Positions 1 to 22,800 of a stretch of 64,000 nucleotides of DNA are shown piece after piece. Under the pieces are notes generated by a model, which saw nothing but the letters and a program-made list of their open reading frames with translations, ran no database searches and was not told where the DNA came from. The position numbers and the translations under genes were made by a program. How positions within the stretch are numbered: the stretch's first letter is position 1; every line of letters begins with the position of its first letter. Source of the stretch: Eopsaltria australis (taxonomy: Eukaryota > Chordata > Aves > Passeriformes > Petroicidae); NCBI GenBank assembly GCA_034509425.1, contig JAVTVJ010000660.1, forward strand, positions 248,001-312,000, read 5' to 3'.

Positions 1-9660
<9,660 letters not shown>

Positions 9661-9680
9661 AGGACAAAATCAGACTTTTG

Positions 9681-9686
9681 TTTATT
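9681..9686 (-). terminator. Distal poly(A) signal of RSBN1
   Basis: AATAAA on the minus strand within TTTTTTTAATAAACAAAAG, 241 bp before the PHTF1 start codon. Confidence 0.5.
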
Positions 9687-10686
9687 AAAAAAATACTTTA
9701 CAGGAAAAAAATTCTATGCATTCCGCAGGACTATTTTACAAAGAAATAGCTTAACAGTTTGACACTGGTGTACAGTCAGCTACCGAGAGCGCGGGGCCGC
9801 CCCCGCGCACGCGAATGTCAATAAATACACTAAGGCCGCACAAAGCAAACAGTCGTCCAGGCAATTGTACACGTCCTCTGGAGGCAGAGACCTTAGATAA
9901 ATTAAAACCACAGAAAAAAAAAAATAATCGTAGCTGCCAATCAAATCAAATGAAACCACGAACCAGCAATAGAGGAGTCGGTATCTTTCTTTACATGTTG
10001 TACAGAGGAGCCGGGAGAGGGCGGCTGTTTGTGTGAGGGAGCGCTCGGGCTGCCCCGGCCGCTGCTCGGAGCCCGCACGGAGGGGACAGAACGGGCTCTG
10101 GGGGACACGGAACCATGCCCGTGCTCCTGTGTCACCCCCGCAGCCGGCACAGGGCTGGGGAGGCTCAGCACTCAGCGGATCCGCAGCCCAAAGCGGGGCT
10201 GCAGGACTCGGGGACAGCCCTGGCAATTCGCCCTGCCCAGGGGAGCTGGCCTGAAACACAGCACAGCCCCTGTGGGGAGCGTCCCCTATGGATCCCCTGG
10301 TGTCCCCCCCTTCCTGGAAGAGAACGTGGCACAAAGTGACCTGGAGTTTGTCTAGAGGGGAAGGAAATCAAAGCCAGCCGGTATTTCAGCTTTCCTCTGC
10401 ATCTGCCAGTCCATTCCTAGCACAGCTGAGCCACCTGCCCTTAGCCCTGGGATGTTTTACACCAGCACCTTTTAGTGTTGGTGTTTTACACCAACACTGA
10501 TTTAAAGTCGAGCCTTTAGCCTCAGCTCTGTTTCAGAGGTTCAGTGCCAGCTGTCTCCACCATAAAGCTGGAGGAATTTCTACCTGACACACACCACAGA
10601 GCAGACCCTCAGAAATGGAGCACTGAGGATTTACAGTGACTGACCAGCACATTCAGATTTAGGAACTGCTCTGGATCTGCTTTCCA

Positions 10687-11010
10687 CTGAGAATAACAGA
10701 ATGTTGAACTGTTAAAAGAATCACTCAATCCCAACTCCCTGCCAACCTCCCACTGGGCCAAGTTTTGAACCTGGCTTTGAAAACTTCCAGGGTTGGGGCA
10801 TCCACAACCTCCCTGGGCAACCAGATCCTCACCACCCATCAAATTTCTTCCTGATCTCTAACCTAAATCTCTCCTCTTTTGATTTGTACCTGTTCTCCCT
10901 TGTCCTGTCACTCGGTTCCTGATGAGCAGTCTCTCTCCAGCTTCCCTGCAGATCCTGGAAGGGGCTCTGAGGTGTCCACACTGCACAGCCCCAACTTTCT
11001 CAGCCTCAGA
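10687..11010 (-). mobile_element. CR1 LINE fragment in the RSBN1 3' UTR
   Basis: Antisense CR1 3' portion, recognisable by CATCCACAACCTCCCTGGGC and CTTGTCCTGTCACT. It is one of the longer and more diverged copies. Confidence 0.8.
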
Positions 11011-12938
11011 ACAAGCCATCAAATGTGCCAAAGTTGGATTAGCTCATTAAGGAGCCTGCTTTATGAAATCTTGGAGAAATTCAAATAGCAGCTATTTAAT
11101 AGGAGATATTCAGAAATATCTGGATTTGTTCTGCTCAAACACTAAGTGCCTTGAACTTGTTATTTCCTCTCTAAACAGCTCTAGCTCATAAAAAAATCAG
11201 TGTTCTACAGGTCTTGGGCTGGAAAACATTTGTGTTTGTCCCATCAAGGCTTTGCTCTGGGAAGTGCAAGCAATGGTTGAAGAGTGAGCAGCTTCCCAAG
11301 CAATCCCTCTCACACTTTGCATCCAGAGCTGAGGTGGAATTTGAAAGTCTGCCAGGAATTTGAAAGTTAAAGCACAGCAAAGCTGAGCACGGATTCAGTA
11401 AGATATTCTCAGACAGCTTGTTCCTCTCTCCCTCAGTCTTCCAAACTAGAATAGCATCAGCAGCATTCAGGCCATTCAAAGACACCTTTATTTATGTGCA
11501 CTTCAATCTGACATTAGTTTTAAGTTAGTAACTGAGCAGAGCACAGACAGCATGATGCTGCTGGTCATGTCCCTCCATGCAAGAGGAAATCAGAGCACTT
11601 TCCAGGTATTTCAGGCTGTTGTCTCAGATTTCCCTATACCTACAGCTTGGAAAGTAGCACAAACCCACCCCAGTCTTCCTCCATCCATTTGAAAACGTGC
11701 TATTAGAATTTACAGAGGGCTTCCACATGGATTCCCTCTTCATTCCATCCCAATGCTCCCACTGAGCAGACGGGCTGGTGTGTGTGGGCTCTCGCTGTTT
11801 GCTCTGCCTTGGCAGGCTGGCTGTGGCCCCTGCAGGTGTGACAGTTCCTGAGTGATCAGTGCTGGCAGCCAGGGAAGGGCCACCCTGGGGACAGCCCTGG
11901 CCTGCCAGGGCCAGGGAGCAGCACGGGGAGCGTGGGACGGGCACGTGGAAGACTCGCAGACTTGGTCAAAAGGAAAGAACATCCCTGGGGGAATCTGTTG
12001 AATGTGAAGGATGAACTGAAACCACTATTGCCTGTGAGGAATTTTACTTTGCACAACCCTTAAAGCTATGAAATTCCTCTCAACATAAAAAGTGGAAAAA
12101 ACCCACCAGAGAACTGACGGCTCGTTTCTGAGCCGCGCTGAGTCATCTAGAATTTCTGCTAAGATTAAATTACACCCCTGCATGAATCACATTACTTCTC
12201 ATCATAAAAGCTTTCCATTCTAACACCTTATTTACACAGATTACTAAACGAGTCACTACCACTTCAATCTGTAAATTAGTTTTAAATTGAAATATTTCCT
12301 AGTCCTCATTTTTGTACCGAAGACAATACATACATACACATAAGGAGTAATACAGGTTCTAACTAATCACTGCAGTATCTTCTGAGGATTATTTCTCTAT
12401 CAGTTTAAAATAGTGACCTCTACACTGAGGTGCTAATATGTATATAAAAGCCTACACAAACAATATTGCACAAAGTAAGATTTATAATAGAGTAACATAT
12501 TTTTAGAGACCCTTATAAAGAGAAGAGTAATAATTGATATTAAAAAGATGCATCCAGAACTAACACAGCATCTTTGCTTTTGTCTAGTCTAACATAGTGT
12601 TTCAAATCTTTCCTACTCCAGTGAGGATTAGAACAAATAAAGTTATCTGGAGACAGCTTAAGTTGCACCAAACCCCAACTTGTACTCTAAATGTGGGGAG
12701 GGGGGAGGGAGAGGGGAAAAAGGACTTTTCCTTTTGATGACTGGAAAGGGCAGCAATCAATGGGGTGAAGTGAAAGTCAAATACAGATTACACGTTAACA
12801 TCCAGAAATATTGAAAGATTGTTTAAAAACTGTTGATAGCTGACACTCTACACATTGAGCACGTGCTGCTGATTTTTCCACAGTAACTGGGCACCCAGGA
12901 GCTACACATGGAAAAAGCAGTCCAACGCCAAAATACTT

Positions 12939-12944
12939 TTTATT
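12939..12944 (-). terminator. Proximal poly(A) signal of RSBN1
   Basis: AATAAA on the minus strand (CACAATAAAAAGTATTTTGG), about 950 bp after the stop codon. Confidence 0.45.
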
Positions 12945-13448
12945 GTGAAATACTAATACAGAACTTACACAGTAAGGCTGTCCTTATTCTAGGAAGTCAG
13001 GTACCAGCTCAATGCTTATTCTATTAAGTGCATCAGTACAAGGGGAAGTGTGGATCCATTGGACACGTTACGACCCGATCAAAACAAGCTGCCAAGTTGG
13101 TTAAGTATTTGAAAGCCTTAAAGTGCTCAAAGATAGCAGTTTCCTCCACAAGACTACCAAGAGGTTCTCTAGTTTTGACACTAGCATTTATCACGTTCAG
13201 GGAAGATGCATTTTGGAAGCAAAAACCCTCACACCAAACAACGTAAGCAGTGCTATGAGAAGTGTGTTAGGTCAGTAAGTCATTGCATTTCAACAGGAAT
13301 CAGACACTTGCTTCAGTTCTTTTTACAGGTCACCCTTGTAGGAACTGTAAGAAACATCAATTTCTATAGCTTGTATATAAACCAACATGTCAAGAACAGA
13401 CATACCAAAAATTCCACAAATCATCAAAAGTGCTGTGCTTTCTCTATT

Positions 13449-13475
13449 CTTTTTTTCCTTTTTTTTTTTTTTTCT
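13449..13475. repeat. Poly-T run
   Basis: T-rich homopolymer tract (poly-A in the RSBN1 transcript sense). Confidence 0.8.
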
Positions 13476-13895
13476 TACTTTTTTAAGCAATTAAAATGAG
13501 ATGGGGAAGTCACTTTGCAAGTCTTCTACAAAAGCATCACTTTCTGGTGAAGATTAGAGATAAAGTAAAAGTAGGGAAATAACACTGACCAATGGAGTTC
13601 AACCAATCATGTTCCTGGAGGAGTTTCAATCTGACTTTGAGAAGATATTCAACATCTCTTTACTTAAACAGAAAGAAGTGGTAGACCACTGTTACAGGTT
13701 GTACTAAGGGGTTAAAATACAACTTGAATTTTGCATAATCTGTGTAAAAAAGATATGCTTGACATTTTGGAATGTCACCTTTCTTTATAGAATTATAGGC
13801 AAGATTTCTCCAATAAAACATAAGCCAGTTATAAAACTATAACTTCACATCAAAATTTTAAAAAGTTGTTTAAAAAATGTTTGAATATATACATA

Positions 13896-16800
13896 TCACA
13901 CAGAAGAGCCTGCATGATCCTGTGGATTGTGTTGCTGATCAGACTCTATTTTAAAACCTGGAAGGGGCTGGGCCACCTGATCTGGTTGCACAAGTCCTGA
14001 TATTGAAGAAACAGAGGAGGAGAGGACCCCTGGGGTAAGCTGAATTTCTGTACCTGGTTCTTCAGACTCTGTTTTTACACTCACACCTTGGGGTTCACCT
14101 TCTGCCTCTGTGTTTCCAGGAACATCACTGTTCAGGCTTGAATTGCTCTCTGCTTTTGGAGAAGTCTCCCCCACGGGGTGATACTGTTTGAGTCTGATGT
14201 GCCAGGCTAAGCTGCAGACTGCTGACACTGTTTTGAACTGATGAATGACATTTCTAGGGATGAAGTAGATGTCATTGTCACACAACTGAATCCTAGCATA
14301 GCGAATGCCTTCCCGTCTCATTTGGTTTAGTTTGGCTTCGTCCACCCATTGAACACACTGGGAGAAGGAGAGATGGGAAAGTTAGTGGTAAACTCTTCAA
14401 ACAATTCAGCATCCTCCTATTGTCCCGTTAATTCATGTCTAAATCAGAGTGTTTCTGTTTCATGGGTAAAACTTCAAAATCAAATGAGAACTGGACTTTG
14501 AAAATACAATTTCTCTGATCTTGAGAGAGGAGAATGAAGATGTTTCTATAGTTATATCTAAAAACAACAATGGGCTGCATTATTTGGGCTGACAGAACTG
14601 AGTTCAGATGCCTCCACAGCCTAAGACAACAACAGGCATCAGAAAAAGCAGGAACAGGCATACATGACTTCATCAACAGATTATTTCTATAGCACACCCT
14701 GTGACTCACAGCACGAACCCCAGCTTGGGGGAAAGCAAAAGAAAAAGGTCCATTCCAACTGAATTGTTCTATCCTGAAACACAAGGAAATTTACCCAAGA
14801 GAGCTGAGAACTGAGGGCCACTGGGGATAGAAAAAGGGCTGACTTTAAAGAGAAGCTGGGATCTGTCAGAAACTACTCCTAAAAGACCAGGAATGAGCTG
14901 TTGTGAGGGCAGATTTGATACCTGTGACACTGGAGGTTCATGCAGGTCCAGCTGAAGTCTCTGCACAACATCAGTGAAGTCTTCAGCATGAAAACAAACC
15001 ACATCTTTGGTTATACGAGGCTGGTCACTCCTAGAAAAAGATGAGAATTCCAGAAAAATTTAAAGCACTTGAGTTAGAGAACATTACAGCTCTACCCAGG
15101 AGAAAGTTCCATGGAACCAATGACCTATTTGAGTGTAACACTGTGCATAGTCTCAATGCTTCTCAAGAGTGTTTTATTTTGAAAAAGAGGGATAATTCAT
15201 AGATTTCCCTTTTCTCTCCCTCCATTTTTGCTGCACTCACAACAGAAGTGGTGTTTTCATGGACAGTACACTGAAATGCCTGAGAATGAGGTTCAAATTG
15301 CCACTAAAGCTCTCTGTGTTCTAGGAACCACAATTTGCTTCAATTCTTCCATTCTGTAATTGGACAGAATAGTTCTGCATTAAGGGAAAAATGTAAAATT
15401 ACAAAATAACACTGAAGTTGAAGCAGTGAGGAGTTTTATTCAACAGCTGTGAACCAGACTGAAGGAAATCCTGGCATCTTTTATTCTAATGATATTGCTA
15501 ATGATGCTATCCAATTTCTACTGTAATTTCTAGCTATTGCAATGAAGCCCAGCTTCTCTGAGAGGTCAACAGCAATATCCTGGGTACATGACCTGAGAAA
15601 GCACTGCAGCTGTGAAATTAATTACACTGAGCTCTCTGACCACTGCTACAAAAGCTAGAATTAATATACCTGCTCAGGAAAAGAATAATCAAGGATGATG
15701 GTCCAGGTTTAAGGCTTTTGTATATCATTAAAATATTCTGCAAGCTGCTGTTACAAATTTTTAACTAATAGGAGGTACACAGCTTGAGGTTTCCAGCTGT
15801 GGGCAGCTTTTTGTAGGGTTACACTATGGGTGTTATAGAAAAGCAGGCCTGGAAGGCCCAGAATAAGCATTTTCCATGACCACCTCTGGGCCTAAGGAAA
15901 AGATTTATTCTGGGCCTTCCAGGCCTGCTTTTCTATAACACCCATAGTGTAACCCTACACTTTTGAATCACAGAATAACAGAATGAACCAGGTTGGAAAA
16001 GACCTTTAAGATCATCTAAGTCCAACCTATGACTTAACCCCTCCTCATCATCTAAAGCATGGCACTGAGTGCCACATCCAGTGACTCCACCACCTCCCCG
16101 ATTCCAGAATTTAAACCATTTCTGATTAGGTTTGTTTTCAAAAAATTAAATAATAGAATAGCTGCATTCCAGCAGCACTCACCATTCCCCAAACTGCACA
16201 GCCTTGAGCACCCCGACAGCAGCTGTGCTCTGCCAGTCAAAGCCCTGCCCCACGTGGTCAGCGTGAGCTCTTGTCCTGTCCTCGAACAGGACCTCGCGGG
16301 GCTCGCTGGTCCGAGGTAGGTACTGCAGGTTCTTGATCTCGTTCATGGACCTGCAAGGGCATAAAAACACACTCTAAAAATGGCCCTGCTGCTCAAAAAT
16401 TAATGTCTGTATTGAAATCATCTTAAAATGCTGTGTGCTGCAGGCTTCAAAGGAACAAAGCACTTCCTTCTGATTTTTTCTAGGTGTTTGTTTGGTGAAA
16501 GATTGAAACAAAACAAGCCAAATACAATTCAGGTTATGAGTTTAAACTTTACAAAACAAATCAAATCACATAATTTTTGTGTTCCCTTGAGCTGAAAGAC
16601 TTCCTCCAAGAATGCATTGCTTTGTAAAATAGAGCTGTCTTACAGAACCTGAGCTTCAGTTATTTAGGAGTACACCCAAAAATTCTTCTTGAAATGACAA
16701 TTAGAATATGCTTCCAAATCTCCTAAAATTTGTTCTAGAGCACTCTTTCAGAGACAGAAAGCAAAAATATACAATAATTCCTGAGCAAGCAGGCAGTGTT

Positions 16801-19800
16801 ACGAGTGCTTTAGCACTGACATTAGAATGCAGCACGAACAGCAGAAGGATCTCTGCTCTTTTACAGCCCTCACCACCAAATTGGTTCTTGCCACAGAAAT
16901 AAGACGAATTAAGTCTCCTGAAGGATAATAAAAAGAGGTTTTAATCTTAAAGCCCTGATCTAGGATATGTGAGAAGTAGTGAAATAAAATAACCATTACA
17001 GGTAACATTTGCTTTATCAGCTGAGCCAATTTCAAACAGAAGCGAAAGTGAAACTTAAATCTGAATTAGTCCTCTGAAGAGCCAGTTACACATCAAGTGC
17101 TTTGCTTTTGTTCTCTAATCTGACACAGATTCAACTGCAAAAGGAAACCCAAACCTTACCGGCGCCGTTTGAAGGGTGATTTTGGCATATCAGCTGTGGG
17201 GATCATCTGCTCTCCCGGCCTCACCCACATGATGGGCCCATCATCACTCTGGGACCTGCACTGCAGTCTGAGACTGGAAAGAGTCCCCCAGGGCAAAGTC
17301 ATCTAAAAGAAAACAGGAACAAAACAACCCACAAAACACACATAACACAAAACACTGGGTGAGATAGAAAAATTAAATGATGCCTTTGGTAAAACTGGTT
17401 CAAATCTGCAGTCTAAAGAATTGTATAGAAACTAAGTTTGAGAAGTAAAATATATTCCAAGCTAATTTTATCAAACACAGTTTTCAGGGAAGTAGAGGTG
17501 CATGTAGTGCATGTATAGGTAATAAACTTCATTTTTTAATAAGCCACCTAAGTCCATGCCTTTCAGTTGGACACAGGAAAGAACGAACCTCGGTTCATAA
17601 GAATGAACCTTACAGTTTCTAATTACTTGGAAACCTAACAATTGCTTAAACATCCACAGTGCTCTGAACATAAAAGTTACTGCTTACTCTAAGAAATGGA
17701 GATTCTTCCAACATATCTAGGAATTCTGGGAAGTAGTCCCCCACTTCTTCATCCACTGCTCCCACCAGGCTGATCTGGCGCATGGGTCCTGCTCTGTAGG
17801 TGCCACAGCAGTACGTCCGATTGACCTGAGGCCACACAGGAGACACAACACCAGCACAGCTTTAGTTCTCTCACAGGAGAATCAACCTGACTAACCTAAC
17901 ACAGCTGGGATCAATCCTGGACTCATCTACATCTGTTTCAGTAGGTGTGCCTTTGGGAATACACATAGGGACTGTTTAGAACAGAAGAGAAAGAAAGGAC
18001 TCCTGCCTGTACTCCTGACAGGAAATCCTTCTGGAGCCTGAGTAACAGCAAGTGAATATTTGACTAATTCAGGAACAATTCAACACTTCCAGGCTGACTT
18101 GAGAAAACAACTGCACAAGGTTTCATTGTGACTCAGTCTTTCACCAGCAAGCTTCAACTCTGCACTAGTTTGTGCAGTTGACTGTTGCTTCCACATTTCA
18201 AACCGGATGCTCCTGGCATATGCACATTCCTCATTTCAGTCCTGTCCCTGAGGTCCTTCCCCTGGGACTGCAGTGAAAAACCTCTGTGTCCTTCACACAG
18301 CGGTTCTGGTGATGTTGTTAGAGCATACACAGAAAGCTGGACAAAAACCAGAGGAAATGAGGGGTTTAGCTGGAAAGCCAGTGCTCATGGAGAAGAATTT
18401 TAGGATAACCATTTGCAGTAGACCCTGCTGTCAGTGCTGGGGCCAGAAACACTTTAATCTCACAGCTCATGGACATCCTCTAGAACACAGACCGTCCCAC
18501 TTTCCAGGGTCATCTGGAAACTTTTGTTGCCAATTTCCTGTTCCCAGAGGAGAGGCCCTGGCAAGACTCCAGTGTTCCGGAGCCTCATCCTATGGACTGC
18601 AGCTGGAAGGTGCCATATGGCCTCAGAGGAGCTTCTGTGTAGATCCCACAGCTAATTGATGTTACAGAGCACAAGCTCTGCCATAATTAGTCTGTTTTGC
18701 ACACTCAGTTGTGTCTGAGCCCCAGCCTTCCATCACCCCTCAGTGTTCTAGGGGTGAAAAACTCCAGCTGTTCTCCATGGCTGAGTGATGGGACAGCACA
18801 GACAATTAATGGTAAATCTGCAGTTTTACAGTCATGTTCACTAAGTGTGACACCTTTTATAACTCCATTTATAGACATGTGGATGCAGCAGCTTAGTTTT
18901 AAGTTTAGTTTCAGTTTTGCTTGTCTAGCCAGCAAACCAGATGTCATTAAACTACTCCATGCAGTTGTTAAAGGTAAATTAGGAGAGACTAATAAAGGAA
19001 GAATAGAGTTCCTGCTGCAATTTTATCCTCCAGCAGCAGCCATAGATATTTCACTTCTTAATTACAGGAGTTTAGTTCACCCTGTTTGCTGAATGCAGTT
19101 CAGAGCAGGAGCACTGGAACACCACAGCAATATTTTAGTTCTGTGCACCTACAGAAAAACTAAGGACTGACGTGTTCTGGTCCTTATCCAGCAAAGTTTA
19201 ACTGCCTGGCACTGTTTATATAAGGAGACAGACTACTTCCAGATGAGTTCTGTGCTATTGAAACCACCTGGCGAGAGGCACTAGTGTTTTACAGGTGTTT
19301 GTCATGAGTTTAAATGAATTATAATTCCATATGCTGTCTTTCCTTGTAATGTTTTCAAAGGAAATGAAAAATGAGAAGCTTTAACTCTGGGTTTTTTTAA
19401 TGCAGTGGAACAATTCAAAAACAGACAAGAACTCAGGAGTTATAAAGGAAACAGTAGAAATACTTTAGGGAAACACTGGATTTCAATGCTTTGCTAGTTT
19501 TTAATAGAAATTAAAGGAATATACACACTTGAGAATTAAACCCAGGACATGTTTACACTGACAACATGCACCAACCCACAGCAATCCCCAGCAGGCTGTG
19601 GTATTCATCTCAAGCACCTCGATCACAGGGGATGCAGGCTACTTAATATGCCAGAAAAAACTTCTTCACAGCTGCTCTCTCATTCTTAATTCCTTCTGAG
19701 CAGCAACCACCACTGGTTAGGCAACTGGTCTCAGGAATACGATGTAATGAACACTGAAAGAACGTGCACCTTGCTCTCCCTTTCCAGCTGGGTGGTTTAG

Positions 19801-22800
19801 TGACCCATGAGTGAGCACCCTCCTTGCTGCCCTGCAAACTGCTCCGGCCTTTCATTCACCAAGTGCTCCACATTCCCTCTCAGCTCTACTCACTCCACAG
19901 CCACCTGCGTGCACCCCTCACTGCAGAGAAGAAAGCTGAGATGATGAAATAGCTGAAGTCACTTCGTTAGATCCATTAGGACCTCTCTCGGTGATTTTTA
20001 TTTTTGTTTAAAGTTCAGTTCTTGTTTAGGAATTTAGCCGAGGTCACTCCAGTTCACACGGCTGCCAGAAGTCAGTAACTCATTACCACAGCACCTCCCT
20101 GGCTGGCATTTGCTCCCTGTGCTTCTTTAAAAGCAGCAGTGGATCACGAGCAGTCACTGCCACTGTTTTTGCTGTTGCAAAAGGACAATGGGGGCACTAA
20201 GGCCACTCAGGCAGCCTGTGCCCTTTCAAGTGCCACCAAGCCATCACTGCCGTGGGGATCCCCCACTCCACACATCCCACACTGACAGTGAGTTATGGGC
20301 ACGGTTAAAATTAGCTCCTGAGTGCTCATGGAGACATTTTCTCTCAGCTGCACCGTGTGCCTATCAGTGTTTCCCACACTTGGGTGAGAACAGACGCAGA
20401 CAGAGGCAGTGTTTCCTGTCAGAGGCACAGAGCTGGTGTTTATTTGCATGTTCCTGAGCCACCCCAGCCTCACCAAGGGTTAAGTGAGCAGCACAGGGTG
20501 AGCAGAGGACACACAGATGAGGCGTCAGCTGGAGACAAATGAGGTTAAGTCTCAGAAGTTTCTCTCCAGTTGCAAGAAAAGCATGAATCAGTTGACAGCA
20601 ACAATATTTCAGCATGCCAAGTCAGCTATAAACCAACCACACAAACACTTGGCTACAAGGAAGAAAGCAAGAGCACAAGGCTGGTTACTACTGAAGGACA
20701 AGGCAGTGACATGCCAGCACAGCAAGGGTGACACGTTTGACTAAAATCTGACATACTGCAGGACCACTGGGCATTGTTTAATGGTTTTAGTGACAAATCA
20801 AAGGAAGTTTGCAGTACATATGCACAATTTCTCCGTGTCATACTTTGGTAGCTACTGCTAAAAAAGAAATTGCCCTTCCAGAATCAGAGCTCTCACGGGG
20901 CAGACAACCAAACTGGGATGTGGTTCATGAAGCAAAGCTGTCAGGGACAGAGTAACCTGTTCTGAACAGCAGGAGTAAGAGAATTTACCCAGCTATCACC
21001 TGTTGGCTGCTTCTCTCACCTTCTTCCCAGAAGGAACAGCAGCTTATGCAAAACCTACTTCCCCAATTCTCTTTCCTGGCCTCTTCCCAGAACCCCCACA
21101 CACCCTCTGTGACAGTCTAACTGTTCTTTGGATCACAGAGAGAATTCATCAGGCAGTTGATCAGTCAGGGAAAAAAACAGAAGTGTTTTTTTAACACTAA
21201 ACATATTCCCATTCACTGAGTGGAACTAGAAGCAGTTGTACTGAAGGCAAGTGATAATGAAAATAAGAGTTCATTCTAGCTGCACTGCAAAGAGCTTCCA
21301 AATTAAAGTGTGCCCTTATGTGAGGAAAGTTTACAAATTACTGCTCAGTGATTTGAGCCTTGAAAGCTCTCAGCCCAAGTGAAGAGCTCCAAACTAAAGC
21401 TGAGCTCCAGCACTGAAGTATAAGAACCCATGAGAGCCAATGCAAGCAAAAAATCCAGAGGACACTGAAGCTTCATTATTTTAAGATACTGAAACCAAAC
21501 ATTTATGTAACAAGTACACACTGGAGTGCTTTGCTATAAACTCCCTGCCCTGAGCACAAAGGAATTCACCTTGCAAGGCAGTTAATTATCACTAGCCTTT
21601 TACCAAGCCTTTCAGATTAAAGTCCTTATTTTGAATACTACAGTTCAGTTCCTCTGGAAACCCAAACCAGCTGAATGTCGTGCAAAGCAAAGGTCACATT
21701 AACTTGCAGTTTACAGACCAAATTTTGATTTCTTGACACGGAATATCCAGAATTCAAGACTCCTTAATGCTCCAAATCCCCTAAGCACAGGTCAGTGCAG
21801 CAAACAAACTCATGCACAGAGAAGGAACTCAGAGTGGAGGCGACTTAACTGAGTCTCTTCAATTATAAATAAGCAGTGTTACAGCACACAACAGTGCAAC
21901 GTGCTTCATCTGCAACAGCACTACCATGGAGTGCTTCTGCACTGTACAACTCTCATACAGAAGGGTGAAAAGTGAAGCTTGGCCAATCTGTTCATCCCTC
22001 ACCAGAGCTGCCAAGGAACAGCAGCACAACAGGCACGTTCATCACCCCAGGCCCTCGAGCAGGGCACTGCAGCCTCCTCCATTTCAAGACAAGCCAGCTT
22101 GGTGAGCTTGGGTGAAGCCACCACCAATTCCAATGTTTCCTTCAGCTTTTCCACCACCTGCATTCCCTGAAGAGCCCTGCTCCAGCTGCCTGTGCCAGCT
22201 CCCCTGCTCTGTTTGCTCAGGGAGAATGGCACTAACACACTTCAGCCAGAGAGGATTAACCAGGTCATGCTGGAGCTGGGTTTAGAGAAGTGGTTTAGAC
22301 CAACTGAACCTTATGTCATGACTCAATCTTAATCAAGTTTAGACAGTACTTAAAATAGAATTAATTGAAGTACCAGCAGACTATAACCCAGCAAAGCCTC
22401 TTATTTATTACCATACATTCCTCACGTGTATTTATAGTGCCAGTATTCATGTTCACAGGACATTCACCGAGAAAAAATGCAATTGTTAAATATTCCAGAG
22501 GCTCTTTTTAGCCATTTCAGGGGTCATCACATGCACTCGAGCCAGAATGCAATCAGGGCAGTAAAGAACACAGATAAATCACTAATACAGAAGGCTTTAA
22601 AGCCTGACCTGTGGACACATTTCACATCTGCAGCAGTCAGGTGTGTGCTGTGCAGAAATGCTGTTGCCCAAAGCGGGGCCTATTTTTGGGGTACTCTGCA
22701 CTCAGACAGCTCAGCCAGCACAAAGAATCACTTAAACCAAGAAACAGAAGCTGGTTAAAATAAGTGCTGCCGCAGCTAATCATTGTCAGACAAAAAGCCA

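Larger units (their letters stand above)
9665..13895 (-). other. RSBN1: RSBN1 3' UTR (long form)
   Basis: From the RSBN1 stop to a canonical AATAAA at 9681-9686 there is no other gene. An AATAAA at 12939-12944 would give a short form of about 0.95 kb. The human RSBN1 mRNA also has a 3' UTR of roughly 4 kb. The segment includes a CR1 insertion (10687-11010), a poly-T run at 13449-13475 and AT-rich sequence at 12.1-13.9 kb. Confidence 0.6.

Noticed and set aside
9780..10334. 184-codon minus-strand frame between RSBN1 and PHTF1
   Set aside because: No recognisable domain, lies just upstream of an AATAAA, and is best read as 3' UTR. The start is in low-quality Pro/Gly/Ser sequence.
17688..17690. 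Possible splice error at RSBN1 exon 3 (Lys in human, Arg here before the donor)
   Set aside because: AGA|GTAAGC is a valid donor and keeps the phase, so it is a conservative substitution.
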